In this document: one piece after another, positions 25,114 through 33,866 of the stretch
Layout: each line of letters begins with the position of its first letter
Numbering within the stretch: position 1 is the first letter of the stretch
The notes under the pieces: model-generated
The model's database searches: none
Told to the model about the DNA's origin: nothing
The model's input: the letters and a program-made list of their open reading frames with translations, nothing else
Translations under genes and position numbers: made by a program
Assembly: GCA_022820025.1 (NCBI GenBank)
Contig: JAJEGF010000024.1
Span: 1-53,266 of the forward strand
Direction of reading: 5' to 3'
Source of the DNA: Chloroflexota bacterium
GTDB lineage: Bacteria; Chloroflexota; UBA11872
Length of the DNA stretch: 53,266 nt

Positions 25114-26604
25114 CTACGAGCGGTCGCGCAGCTGCGGAAAAAGGATGACTTCTCGGATGTTGGTGACACCTGTCAGGGCCATCACCAGGCGATCCACGCC
25201 AATGCCAAGACCTCCGGCGGGTGGCATGCCGTGCTCGAGCGCGAGCAGAAAGTCCGCGTCAACCGGGGTGGCGTCCTCGCCGTGCCTCTCGGACGCCTGT
25301 TCCTCCATGCGAACTCGCTGCTCGAGGGGGTCGTTGAGTTCGGTATAGGCGTTGGCCATCTCCATCCCGCTTACGAACACCTCAAAGCGTTCAATGAAGC
25401 GTGGATCGTCTGAGCAGCGCTTGGCCAGCGGGGCGGTCTCAGTCGGATAACGCTCCAGGAACGTGGGTTGGACAAGCGTCGGCTCGACCAGCGTTTTCAT
25501 CAGTTCGTCCAATAGTTTTGCGGGCGGCCACGAGGGATCGACGTGAATCTCGTTGGCTCTGGCGGCATCGCGCAGCGCCGATTCGCTGCCGTCCTCCTCG
25601 AGATCAACTCCGGCTTCTGCCAGGAGGGCGTCGCGATAGGTCAGACGCCGCCATGGCGGGGTGAAGTCGAGGACATCTGCCTCCAACTGCACGCGCGTTG
25701 TTCCGTAAACGGCCTCGGCGGCGGCCGCGACGAGTTCCTGGACAAGTCCGCGCATATCACTCAGGTCCGCAAAGGCCTGATAGCACTCAAGCATCGTGAA
25801 TTCGGGGCTGTGCGAACTGTCGATCCCCTCGTTGCGAAAGGTCTTGCAGATCTCGTAGACGCGTTCGAACCCGGCAACAAGAAGGCGCTTCAGGTATAGC
25901 TCATCGGAGATGCGCAAGTAATAGTCGCGGTTCAAGGCGGCATAGGAGGTCACAAAGGGCACGGCGGCGCCGCCACCGTAGACCGGCTGGAGCGTGGGAG
26001 TCTCAACCTCGAGGAATTCGTGAGTGTCCAGGACTCGGCGCAGGGCCGAGACAATGGCAGTTCGATTTTCGAATCTGCGCCTGACGTCTTCGTTAGCAAG
26101 GATGTCGAGGTAACGCTGCCGAAAGCGAGTCTCGTGGTCTTTTAGGCCGTGCCACTTGGCAGGCAGTGGCCGAAGCGTCTTGGCGGCTACTTGCAGGCGC
26201 TCCACACGGACACTCGGTTCGCCGCTGCGGGTGCGGAAGACCGGGCCGCCGGCTGAGACGAAGTCGCCAATATCGAGCAGCTCGAGCGCGTTCCGATACG
26301 CGTCGGCACCGAGGGCTTGACGGTTGAGGTAGAGCTGAACCTCGCCGCTACCGTCGCGGATGTGCGCGAACGAGGTTCCGCCCATTCGCCGCATGCCGAC
26401 AAGGCGACCGGCAACGTCAACTTCGGGAGGCGGATCGAGGTCGACGTCGGCAACAGCGTCGGCGGCTGTGTGCGAGCGTGGCGGCCTGGCCGGAAAGGCG
26501 GTGCCTTGGGTGGATTCAATCTGCAGGAGCTTTGCCCGCCGCGTATCAAATAGCCGGTCGGCCGCCCTTCCGCCGGATGGCTCGACGCCCGTATCGTCGC
26601 TCAG
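25114..26604 (-). CDS. lysS: Lysyl-tRNA synthetase, class II
   Basis: Charges tRNA-Lys. The protein has an N-terminal OB-fold (VDVAGRLVGMRRMGGTSFAH), motif 2 (KTFRNEGIDSSHSPEFTMLE) and motif 3 (GGLGIGVDRLVMALTG). No ATG lies in the right place. The best-placed start is a CTG at 26604 that overlaps the greA stop as CTGA, with GGAG six bases upstream, giving 496 residues. The alternative is a GTG at 26676, inside greA, which adds 24 unconserved residues. The tight overlap argues for greA-lysS translational coupling. There is some doubt about the start, none about identity. Confidence 0.93.
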   Translation of the reverse strand: MSDDTGVEPSGGRAADRLFDTRRAKLLQIESTQGTAFPARPPRSHTAADAVADVDLDPPPEVDVAGRLVGMRRMGGTSFAHIRDGSGEVQLYLNRQALGADAYRNALELLDIGDFVSAGGPVFRTRSGEPSVRVERLQVAAKTLRPLPAKWHGLKDHETRFRQRYLDILANEDVRRRFENRTAIVSALRRVLDTHEFLEVETPTLQPVYGGGAAVPFVTSYAALNRDYYLRISDELYLKRLLVAGFERVYEICKTFRNEGIDSSHSPEFTMLECYQAFADLSDMRGLVQELVAAAAEAVYGTTRVQLEADVLDFTPPWRRLTYRDALLAEAGVDLEEDGSESALRDAARANEIHVDPSWPPAKLLDELMKTLVEPTLVQPTFLERYPTETAPLAKRCSDDPRFIERFEVFVSGMEMANAYTELNDPLEQRVRMEEQASERHGEDATPVDADFLLALEHGMPPAGGLGIGVDRLVMALTGVTNIREVILFPQLRDRS

Positions 26605-27056
26605 CTGATCTCCAGAATCTCGTGCAGGTGGGCGCCGCGTGGGGTCTGAACGGTCACCGAGTCGCCGATTCTGCACCCAACGAGAGCCTCGCCCAACGGA
26701 GATTCGTTGGAAATCTTGCCATCAAGCAGGTCGATTTCATCGGTGCCGACGATCGTGTACTTGCGTTCGCCGTTATCCGACTTGAGACGCACGGTGGATC
26801 CAATGCTGACGGTGTCGGACGAGTGGGTGCTGATGACCTCAGCGTCCTTGAGCAGGCGCTCGAGCATCATGATCCGGCCTTCAATGAAGGCTTGTTCGTT
26901 GCGCACTTCGTCGGACTCATTGCCCTCGTTAAGCTCGCCAAACTCCTTGGCTTCGTGGATTCGCTTGATGATGCCGGGCCGCTGGACGGTCTTGAGATCA
27001 TCCAGTTCGGCCATCAGGCGCGTGCGACCATCCTCGGTCAGGAACTTCTTTGCCAC
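26601..27056 (-). CDS. greA: Transcription elongation factor GreA
   Basis: GreA rescues backtracked RNA polymerase by stimulating transcript cleavage. The 151-residue product has the N-terminal coiled coil with the acidic tip (EFGELNEGNESDEVRNEQAF) and the C-terminal FKBP-like domain (VGTDEIDLLDGKISNESPLG). The N-terminus is also typical: MAKKFLTEDGRTRLMAELDD. It leads a group with lysS. A possible -10 box (TATAAT on the minus strand, 27131-27136) lies 75 bases upstream, but I see no good -35 partner. Confidence 0.95.
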   Translation of the reverse strand: MAKKFLTEDGRTRLMAELDDLKTVQRPGIIKRIHEAKEFGELNEGNESDEVRNEQAFIEGRIMMLERLLKDAEVISTHSSDTVSIGSTVRLKSDNGERKYTIVGTDEIDLLDGKISNESPLGEALVGCRIGDSVTVQTPRGAHLHEILEIS

Positions 27057-27131
27057 TGGGTCGCCTTCGTGTCGTCGTGGTCGGACCGCATGCGGGAGCC
27101 AGCGTGCGGGACACCTGAGGATTCTGACGGA

Positions 27132-29147
27132 TTATAGAGGAGAGCAGGACTCGCCGTCGGGCCGACCGATTCCGGTATAGGTGAATCGAGTTTCCATGAG
27201 GTGGCCGAGCTCGACCGGGTCTTCGCTCGGGGCGTCCCAGCTGTGCTCGGAGTGGATAATCTGTGGCCGCCTGACGCCGGCGGCACGTGCGCGGGCCCGA
27301 GCGAGATTCGGCCCGGCCTGCTGGATGTAGGAGCGTGCAGCGGCGATTGAGGCAAAGCGTCGGCGCTCAGTGGGGCCGTGGACGACGTAGCCGGTGATGC
27401 CCGAGCGTGCGTACAGGGGGCGCAGCAAGAAGTCGATCCGTTCGATCGCCTGGCTGGTGGCGGCGCCGACGGCGCTGGCCACGGCCGCAAGTTCGGGCAC
27501 CTGGCACTCGGCGTGCAGACGCCTAGCCACCTTGGGTATCCAGGCCTCGGCAGGTGCGCCGAGAGCGACAATGGGATCGGTGACCTCAAGTCGTATGTCC
27601 AGCGGATCTTGCCGATGGTTGCGCGAGAGTGAGCGATCGACGACGAAGCGGCCGAGCCGGTCGTCGGCCTCGGCGGCACGGCTGTCGAATTCGGCGACGG
27701 CGCGGCGGAGTACGCCTTCGCCGAGCTGGCGGATGGTCAGTTCGTGCGTGCGGGCGAGAAAGGTGTCCAGGTTGACCCGGCTCTCGCGGGCGGCTACGCG
27801 GCAGGCCCGGACGGCGGCATCCGCGTCAAACCCCAGAAACTCGCCGCGGGCGTGAAGAATGTCGGTGGGCGTGAGACCGATTCGACGGACGATGCCCCGG
27901 GCGATGAGCGACCGAAGGTTGAGCAGGCGGGCGTCGGCCAGTCCGACTCGCGTGGCGAGCGAGGTGATATCGAGCGGGCCTTCGCGCAGGGCGCTGCAAA
28001 CGTCGCGTTCGGCGGCGGAGTGCACGGCGCTTTCGGCGGATCCGCTGACGATGAGGAACTCCCAAACGGGGACGAGGCGGTGGGTAACCTGGTCGTTATC
28101 GATCCTGGCCAGAGCATCGGCGACTGAGGGGTCGGCCGCTGCAGCGGCCGAGAGGGGTTCGACGCGTTGGGGGCCGACGCTGAGGTCCAGGGGATCGGCC
28201 AGGATTCTGCTGTCGCCGCCGACGCCAAACGAGCGAACATCGGCAGCGCGGACGGCGGTCCGCCAGTCACTGATGGCAGCGCCCTGGTCGCTGATCTTGG
28301 AACGGCCGTCGCGCAGCATGGCGACATCGGTGGTCGTACCGCCCATATCCACCACGAGGGCGGCGTCGCAGCCGGTCAGCCGCTGGGCGCCGACAGCGCT
28401 GGCTGCCGGGCCTGAAAGCAGGGTCTCCACCGGACGGGCGCGGGCCTGGGCCAGCGGCATGAGGGCGCCGTCGCCGCGGACGATGCTGATAGGGGCCGTG
28501 ATGCCGCGCTCGGCCACGCTGCGGTCGACGGCGGTGAGCAACCGTTCGACGTGGGGGATGAGACGGGCGTTGAGAACGGCCGTGGTGGCGCGACGAACTG
28601 AATCGAGGGAGCGTCCAACCGAGCCACCGGTAACGACGGGGCGATCGGTACGTTCGGCGACAATCTCGGCGGCGCGGACTTCGTGCTCGGGGTTGCGGAC
28701 CGACAGATAGCTGGATAGGGCGAACGCGTCGACGCGGTCGCGCTGGCGATCGACGGCGCGGCGGAGAGCGTCTTCGTCAAGAGGGGCACGTTCCTCGCCG
28801 AAGACGTCGTGGCGGCCGTGGATGAACTCGAGAGCGGCGGCGTGAATGCGGTGGAGGAGTCCGTAACGGCGGAGCATTGCCTGGTCGTAGCCGATGAGCA
28901 GGGCGCAGACGCGGCCGCCGAGGCCCTCGATTGCGGCGTTGGTGGCGAGAGTCGTGGAGAGTGAGACCAGGCTGATTTGGCTGTGAGCGATGCCGGAGAG
29001 ACCGTCGATGGCGGCGGCGATACCGACCGTCAGGTCGGAATGGGTGGTGGGAGTCTTGTGCCAGGCGACGACGCGGTCGGCGGCTGGGTCAAAGGCCACG
29101 GCGTCGGTGTGGGTGCCGCCCGTGTCGATGCCGAGGATCAGGGACAT
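27132..29147 (-). CDS. Hydantoinase/oxoprolinase family protein, HyuA-like (second copy)
   Basis: The second HyuA-type protein of the window, only distantly like the one at 17875. The 671-residue product starts LILGIDTGGTHTDAVAFD and has ALVVDMGGTTTDVAMLRDG near residue 270. Between about residues 340 and 470 it has an inserted region with winged-helix character (ALREGPLDITSLATRVGLAD), seen in a HyuA subgroup found without HyuB. The C-terminal part has VTDPIVALGAPAEAWIPKVA. The role is unknown; ring-opening or acetone/acetophenone-carboxylase-like activity is possible. Its third codon positions are strongly C-rich, unlike the nuo genes. Confidence 0.85.
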   Translation of the reverse strand: MSLILGIDTGGTHTDAVAFDPAADRVVAWHKTPTTHSDLTVGIAAAIDGLSGIAHSQISLVSLSTTLATNAAIEGLGGRVCALLIGYDQAMLRRYGLLHRIHAAALEFIHGRHDVFGEERAPLDEDALRRAVDRQRDRVDAFALSSYLSVRNPEHEVRAAEIVAERTDRPVVTGGSVGRSLDSVRRATTAVLNARLIPHVERLLTAVDRSVAERGITAPISIVRGDGALMPLAQARARPVETLLSGPAASAVGAQRLTGCDAALVVDMGGTTTDVAMLRDGRSKISDQGAAISDWRTAVRAADVRSFGVGGDSRILADPLDLSVGPQRVEPLSAAAAADPSVADALARIDNDQVTHRLVPVWEFLIVSGSAESAVHSAAERDVCSALREGPLDITSLATRVGLADARLLNLRSLIARGIVRRIGLTPTDILHARGEFLGFDADAAVRACRVAARESRVNLDTFLARTHELTIRQLGEGVLRRAVAEFDSRAAEADDRLGRFVVDRSLSRNHRQDPLDIRLEVTDPIVALGAPAEAWIPKVARRLHAECQVPELAAVASAVGAATSQAIERIDFLLRPLYARSGITGYVVHGPTERRRFASIAAARSYIQQAGPNLARARARAAGVRRPQIIHSEHSWDAPSEDPVELGHLMETRFTYTGIGRPDGESCSPL

Positions 29148-29307
29148 GGGGCGATGTTCGCGCGAATTCGCCGGTTGTGCACGTCCCGGCTCGTGCGGAC
29201 TCGGGTGCGCCTAACGCCGATCCTCCGGCTGGCTCGATTGGCACGGCAAGTGCGGATGATGCTCACCCTGAAGTCAGATGCCACACGCGGTCGACGAACG
29301 CGACCGG

Positions 29308-30015
29308 TTAGTCGGCGTCCATGTCCATGAGGAGCAGGTGGTAGTCGGCGGGATCGTGGGTTTCGGGACGGCGGGGGAGTTCGAGGGCAGGGATGGTGAG
29401 CATGAGGTTGGCGGCGAATTCGATGTCTGCGTCATCGAGGATGAAGTACTCGGAAAGGCCACTGGCGCGGTCGCGGGTGACTTCGACAGCGTCGCGCATG
29501 GCTTGCACTGACACGATGCGGCTGAAGCGGATGCGGAAGGTACGTTCGCCGCTGAAGTAGACGTGCTTGGTGGTGACGGCCATGGTGCCGACGCCGCGGT
29601 GGACGATTTCGTCGCGTTCGACGGGGGTGCCGCGGGATTGGCCAACGCGGACCGAAACGCCTTTGGCTATACGGACGCTGGTTCCCGCTGACCGGCCGAC
29701 GATTTCGCGTTTGATGCGCTGTTCGGCGTAGCCGACGCCCGGAAAGACGTAGATGAGGTGCTCGCTCTTGAGGAATTTGAACGGCAGCGGTTGGTAGTGG
29801 GACCAGTCGACCTGGGGGAGCTTGTTGTCATCCAGAATGTCGATGATGTTGTCGCGGCGCTGGCGTTCGAGGCGCAGGGCGCGCTGCTCGGCTTCGCGCT
29901 GGCGCTGCCGGACAGCCTCTTGCCGCTCCCGTTCCTGTTCGCGGGCCTGGCGCGCTTGTGCCTGCCGCACCTTCTGCTCTGCAAGGGTGCGGCGGACCCA
30001 TCCGATTGGGCTCAT
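29308..30015 (-). CDS. Coiled-coil protein with PH-like domain, function unknown
   Basis: A 235-residue soluble protein. Residues 10-55 are a highly charged Arg/Gln/Glu-rich helix, almost certainly a coiled coil (QAREQERERQEAVRQRQREA). Residues 70-210 resemble bacterial PH-like domains with the pattern FKFLKSEHLIYVFPGVGYAE, then VGRSAGTSVRIAKGVSVRVG, then TMAVTTKHVYFSGERTFRIR. Such proteins are widespread and uncharacterised; scaffold or lipid/protein binding is a guess. It is followed after 53 bases (toward its 5' side) by the ABM-domain gene on the same strand. Confidence 0.65.
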   Translation of the reverse strand: MSPIGWVRRTLAEQKVRQAQARQAREQERERQEAVRQRQREAEQRALRLERQRRDNIIDILDDNKLPQVDWSHYQPLPFKFLKSEHLIYVFPGVGYAEQRIKREIVGRSAGTSVRIAKGVSVRVGQSRGTPVERDEIVHRGVGTMAVTTKHVYFSGERTFRIRFSRIVSVQAMRDAVEVTRDRASGLSEYFILDDADIEFAANLMLTIPALELPRRPETHDPADYHLLLMDMDAD

Positions 30016-30068
30016 GTCACTGATCTCCGTTTTCTCGCCATCCTGCTGCGAGGCACCTTAGCGTCGCT

Positions 30069-30389
30069 TCACTTCCACTCGTCATCGGGCGGCCAAATGT
30101 TCGTGGCGCCAAGGCCGGCGCCCTGCAGGCCGGCGTCTTCGGTCCAGTCGGCGGTGGCATCGCGCCACTTGATGAAGTGGGGGGCCTGGGTGTGGGCCTT
30201 GAAGGCGTCTTCATCGACGTAGATTTCGTAGAGCCAAATGCGATTGGGGTCGTTGGCGTCCTGGATGACGTCGAATTGGAGGCAGCCTGGCTCGTCATTC
30301 ACGGAGCCGCGGGCGTCGCCGATCATTTCATCGATGAAGCGGTCCTTGTAGCCGTCCTTGATCTGGATGGGGGCGATGATGACGAACAT
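30069..30389 (-). CDS. Antibiotic biosynthesis monooxygenase (ABM) domain protein
   Basis: A 106-residue single-domain ferredoxin-like fold protein. It starts MFVIIAPIQIKDGYKDRFID and has the ABM core EPGCLQFDVIQDANDPNRIW followed by LYEIYVDEDAFKAHTQAPHF. Family members include quinol monooxygenases and heme-degrading enzymes, but many are small dimeric oxygenases or autoinducer-related proteins with unknown substrates. The HxxxPHF-like end of the helix (HTQAPHF) is conserved. The SD-like AAAGGAGCC precedes the ATG. Confidence 0.85.
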   Translation of the reverse strand: MFVIIAPIQIKDGYKDRFIDEMIGDARGSVNDEPGCLQFDVIQDANDPNRIWLYEIYVDEDAFKAHTQAPHFIKWRDATADWTEDAGLQGAGLGATNIWPPDDEWK

Positions 30390-31069
30390 GCGGGGCTCCT
30401 TTGCGGAGGGCGCGGGTTGACTCGGCGTAGAGCCTGGTGGCCGGTTCCGACCGAGACAGGGACGATTCGGCGCTTCACATGGCGCTTGGCATGCGTGGGG
30501 TCGGGCTGGACGGTGGGGACATCATCTCAGTTCTCACCGTCGCTGCCCTACGCGACAAGGGCGCGAGACTAGCATGCTGACGATCGCGGTCGGCCCGGCC
30601 GGAATCGCGGGGTGTCGATAGGTTCGGGCGTCGTCCCGGTACGCCGAATCGAACAGACTGCGACGACGGCACAGCGGGCAGGCTGGTTGATGACGCCGCG
30701 GAGGACATGGCCCACCTTTGGCCCCAGGCGAAAAGCTCGGATCGGGCTCTACTATCAGGTCAGCGGTGGTTGGTGAGGTTCAGTACAGACTCTCCACGAA
30801 TCCGGCAGACCCACCGCGCAGGAGGGATCCGGATTCCATACCGGCCAATACGCCGCCAGGGCGGACCATGCGTGTCCGGGGAACGGACCGGACTTTGACG
30901 TGCCTCCGTCTACTGGCATCGGAGGATCGGACGGTCCAAATGGGCACCGCTAATGCAATTGGGGCGGCCGGGACGACTGTGAGTGGACCCGGGGTGTTAG
31001 GTGCTGGTGGATACCCAACGGGTGTGCCGGACTGAGGAAGTCTGCGAACGTGGGGACTCGCCGTTTGCA
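30390..31069. other. Intergenic stretch without a supported gene
   Basis: About 680 bases between the ABM gene and the Yip1-like cluster. Short open frames exist on both strands (for example 30718-31035 plus and 30780-31070 minus), but they overlap each other, have no domain I recognise and read like composition artefacts. I see no tRNA, terminator or repeat here. Confidence 0.5.
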
Positions 31070-31903
31070 CTACGTGGCGCCCGCGAACGGATGAAGGATT
31101 GATCTCGACAGATAACTCAGGAGGCTATCGGTCAAGCCAAGGAAGCCGATGTTGAAGTCAAGTCTGTAGGCGATGTCCTCTGCAGTCAGGGCATTGGAAT
31201 CGAAACCCGGGGGAAAGATGGGATGCAGACCTACAGCCTCTCGTCCCGCGACGGTACTCAGCAACACGGTGAGGACTCCAAATAGCACCGCCAGGAGCAG
31301 CCCTACGCCCACGACCGAAATGAACACTCGCCCGCCGGTGATGCCAAGTACCTCACGTAGAGCTAGAAACGTCCCCGCAAGTATCCAGGCATTTATGAGG
31401 CCAGCTGTCCATGCCGGGGCCACCAACAAGAGGTCGGCCGGACTACCTGGCGATCCGGCGAGGCTGCTTACAACAATTTGCACAATTGCGAACATGACGG
31501 GAGCCACCAGGATCGGCGACTGCGCCAACGCCAACGCGCGCGCCACGCTACCGAACGAGGGTGGCGCGCGCTCAGGCGCAGTCCACCGAGCACCGATCAA
31601 CCAGAGCAGGGACGTCCAGATCAGCCAGGCTGACAGGTGTGCCAGCGCAGGGCCCGCAACCAACCAGGCCATATGCGCTACCGCCGAGCCCGCATCGACG
31701 CCGGCCGCGCCGAGGGTCTGGGTGAGGGCAGGGCCGGAACTGCTGAACACGAGGAGGCCGAAGAAAAGGGCCGCTATTGCCATTACCTTTAGTGCCTGAC
31801 GGCCGCCGACACCGCGCGTTGCAACGTTGGCGTAAAGGGATTGGTTCAGGCGCAAGGCCTGCCTGATGCTGACATTCGCATCGCTCGTCGTTCCGGCTTG
31901 CAT
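31070..31903 (-). CDS. Yip1-like multi-pass membrane protein (copy 1 of 3)
   Basis: A 277-residue integral membrane protein with about five helices and the layout of the bacterial YIP1/YckC-like family. The soluble N-terminus (IRQALRLNQSLYANVATRGV) leads into a first helix near residues 40-58. Two motifs are shared with its neighbours: FGSVARALALAQSPILV and LREVLGITGGRVFISVV. It is the last of three tandem paralogs on the minus strand. No function is known for the family in bacteria. Confidence 0.7.
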   Translation of the reverse strand: MQAGTTSDANVSIRQALRLNQSLYANVATRGVGGRQALKVMAIAALFFGLLVFSSSGPALTQTLGAAGVDAGSAVAHMAWLVAGPALAHLSAWLIWTSLLWLIGARWTAPERAPPSFGSVARALALAQSPILVAPVMFAIVQIVVSSLAGSPGSPADLLLVAPAWTAGLINAWILAGTFLALREVLGITGGRVFISVVGVGLLLAVLFGVLTVLLSTVAGREAVGLHPIFPPGFDSNALTAEDIAYRLDFNIGFLGLTDSLLSYLSRSILHPFAGAT

Positions 31904-31969
31904 GTCAACCAGCCCCGGGCGTGTTCACGTGGTGACTGGCCGCTGTGACGTCACTGGTTCGACGCCGCA

Positions 31970-32590
31970 CTAGAAACCCAGTCCGAAGGAACCGCTCGTT
32001 GCGTTGCCCATTCCTACAGGTGCCAGTAATCGGATGATTCCAACCAATAGCAGCGTGTATGCGGCTGCGCTAAAGGTCAGGGTGACCAGCAGGCGTCCCT
32101 TGCTCAGCCCGAGTGACTCGCGGATCGCGGTTGAACTCGCAAGCAGAAGCCAGAGTCTGGCTGCTAACCACACGCCGCCACGGTAGGGCGTGGGCAGCGC
32201 GACGAGCACGCCGACAAGGTTTGGAGTCTGGGCGAACGCCAGCGCACGAACCACAGGCCAGAATTCTCTGGTCCTGACGTCGGGTGTGGCCATCCGCGAT
32301 CCCACCGCCCACGCAACCGCCGTTCCTCCGAACCACGCCACCAGGCTGACGAGAGGTTCGAGGACTAGTCCAACGAAGAGCCCGGTCGCGGGCGATCCAG
32401 CAAGCACCAACCCGAGGAGCGTCGCGAGCCCAAATCCCAGGGCGGTAACCCCAACGACGAGAAACGCCAGCCCGGTGTTGCCGCCAGTGCTGGACACTCC
32501 GCGATAGACGGCCGGCGTCAGCAGTGCTGCGTCACGCAGACTGCTGAGGAGCTTTCGACCCTGGTCGGCATTCTCCAGTTCGGGCTTCAT
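31970..32590 (-). CDS. Yip1-like multi-pass membrane protein (copy 2 of 3)
   Basis: A 206-residue paralog of the two flanking genes, shortened mainly in the second half. It keeps the N-terminal LLTPAVYRGVSSTGGNTGLA, the mid-protein FWPVVRALAFAQTPNLV and the IRESLGLSKGRLLVTLTFS segment. About five hydrophobic helices are visible. It lies 14 bases downstream of copy 3 and 66 bases upstream of copy 1, so the three are likely one transcript. Confidence 0.7.
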   Translation of the reverse strand: MKPELENADQGRKLLSSLRDAALLTPAVYRGVSSTGGNTGLAFLVVGVTALGFGLATLLGLVLAGSPATGLFVGLVLEPLVSLVAWFGGTAVAWAVGSRMATPDVRTREFWPVVRALAFAQTPNLVGVLVALPTPYRGGVWLAARLWLLLASSTAIRESLGLSKGRLLVTLTFSAAAYTLLLVGIIRLLAPVGMGNATSGSFGLGF

Positions 32591-32604
32591 TGCGCCACGC
32601 CGCG

Positions 32605-33477
32605 CTAGCGAACGATTGCCAGCAGGCTGGACAGGGGGCTGACGAGCGCATCGCTAATGAACCGACCGAAGTAAATGTCGAACCCGAAGATGGCCCAGGC
32701 CGGAACCTCTGCGGCGATCCGTTCAGACAGATCGGTATAGGGGGCAATCGTGGTCACGGGTTCGAAGGCGTCGGGTATCACACCGATGGCTGCGGCGATC
32801 ACGCTGGCGATGGTCAGTACCAATATCACGAGCAGGCCGTGGCCGGTTGCAACGGTGACGAGTGCGCCGAGGGCCTGACCGGAAGTCAATCCCAGGGTTT
32901 CGCGAACTGCCAGCAGTGTTCCCCAAAAGACCCAGATCAAGAGCAGACTCCACCCGAGGTCCTGGAGGAGTCCCAGCCAGGGAAGTGCCATTGGATCGCG
33001 AAGGTCGTTTGGCTCCGAGGGTATTCCGGGAAAGACAAAGGCCGTCGTGACTGTGACTGGAACGAGCAGGAAGGCGCCGAACGCGCCCGGCGTCAGCGCA
33101 AAGCCAATGGCGCGGGCGATTTGCCAAAAGCCTGGCGGACGGTTCCCCCGGACATTGATGCCCCGAGCAACGAGCCACAGTCCAACAGCCCACACCGGCC
33201 AGGCCGCCACTATGGCCAGGGTTCTCACCACGACGGCCGCGTTCTGAAAGTGGGCGAGGATCCACGCGTTGGCTTGGATCGTGGTGAGTCCTGGCTGTCC
33301 AAAGTTAAGCCAGTTGAATATATCGGTGCCGGTCTGCGCGAAGCCGAGCCCGACGGCCGCGAGCACCACAGTCAGCGCGGCTTGTTCGGTGCTGGCACCG
33401 GGAGCTGCGACTTCGCGATACAGGGTTGTATCAAGCCGCAGGGCGCGTCCAACTCGGCCAACGAAGCCGTCGCCCAT
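32605..33477 (-). CDS. Yip1-like multi-pass membrane protein (copy 3 of 3)
   Basis: The first gene of the tandem trio, 290 residues. It shows RALRLDTTLYREVAAPGAST at the N-terminus, FWQIARAIGFALTPGAF in the middle and VRETLGLTSGQALGALV near residue 200. Five or six membrane helices are visible. The similarity to copies 1 and 2 is clear at these motifs but weak elsewhere, so the duplications are old. A guaB 3' fragment lies about 190 bases upstream of it. Confidence 0.7.
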   Translation of the reverse strand: MGDGFVGRVGRALRLDTTLYREVAAPGASTEQAALTVVLAAVGLGFAQTGTDIFNWLNFGQPGLTTIQANAWILAHFQNAAVVVRTLAIVAAWPVWAVGLWLVARGINVRGNRPPGFWQIARAIGFALTPGAFGAFLLVPVTVTTAFVFPGIPSEPNDLRDPMALPWLGLLQDLGWSLLLIWVFWGTLLAVRETLGLTSGQALGALVTVATGHGLLVILVLTIASVIAAAIGVIPDAFEPVTTIAPYTDLSERIAAEVPAWAIFGFDIYFGRFISDALVSPLSSLLAIVR

Positions 33478-33669
33478 TAGGTCAGACTCTCAGAACGGGG
33501 CGCACCTGGCGGCAAATCTGTCACCCTGGGACCCACGGTGCCAGAAAAGCGTCCGTTCGGGCTGAGGCTCCCGTGCGACTCGCCTCTGCCAGCTGCATCT
33601 GCCGGGTTTCAACCGCGGATGCGGTCATGACGGCGGGGCCGGAGAAGCACGGCCTCGGAAGTGCACCAG

Positions 33670-33798
33670 CTAGCGGGGGCGGTGTTTGTAGTTGGGGGAT
33701 TCCTTGACGAGGACGACGTCGTGGGGGTGGCACTCGTCGGAGCCGGCGTTGGTGACCCGGACGAAGCGGGCCCTGGTTTGCATGGCGTGGATGTCGCG
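33670..33798 (-). pseudogene. Fragment of the guaB 3' end
   Basis: About 129 bases that match the 3' end of the intact guaB gene at 35820-35948, with roughly ten mismatches by hand alignment. Read on the minus strand it encodes [20 protein letters not shown] followed by [17 protein letters not shown] and a stop. That corresponds to the last 40 or so residues of IMP dehydrogenase. The upstream part of the gene is absent. The reading frame and stop are preserved. It and guaB bracket a 2-kb segment that holds one membrane protein gene. Confidence 0.85.
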
Positions 33799-33866
33799 CT
33801 GGCGGCCCGGACCAGCCGGTTTCGGGTAATGATGCCGAGGAGCCTATTGAGTGTGGCTGCCGGACG

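Noticed and set aside
30718..31035. 105-codon plus-strand open frame in the gap before the Yip1-like genes
   Set aside because: It overlaps a minus-strand frame of similar size, has no recognisable domain and no good ribosome site.
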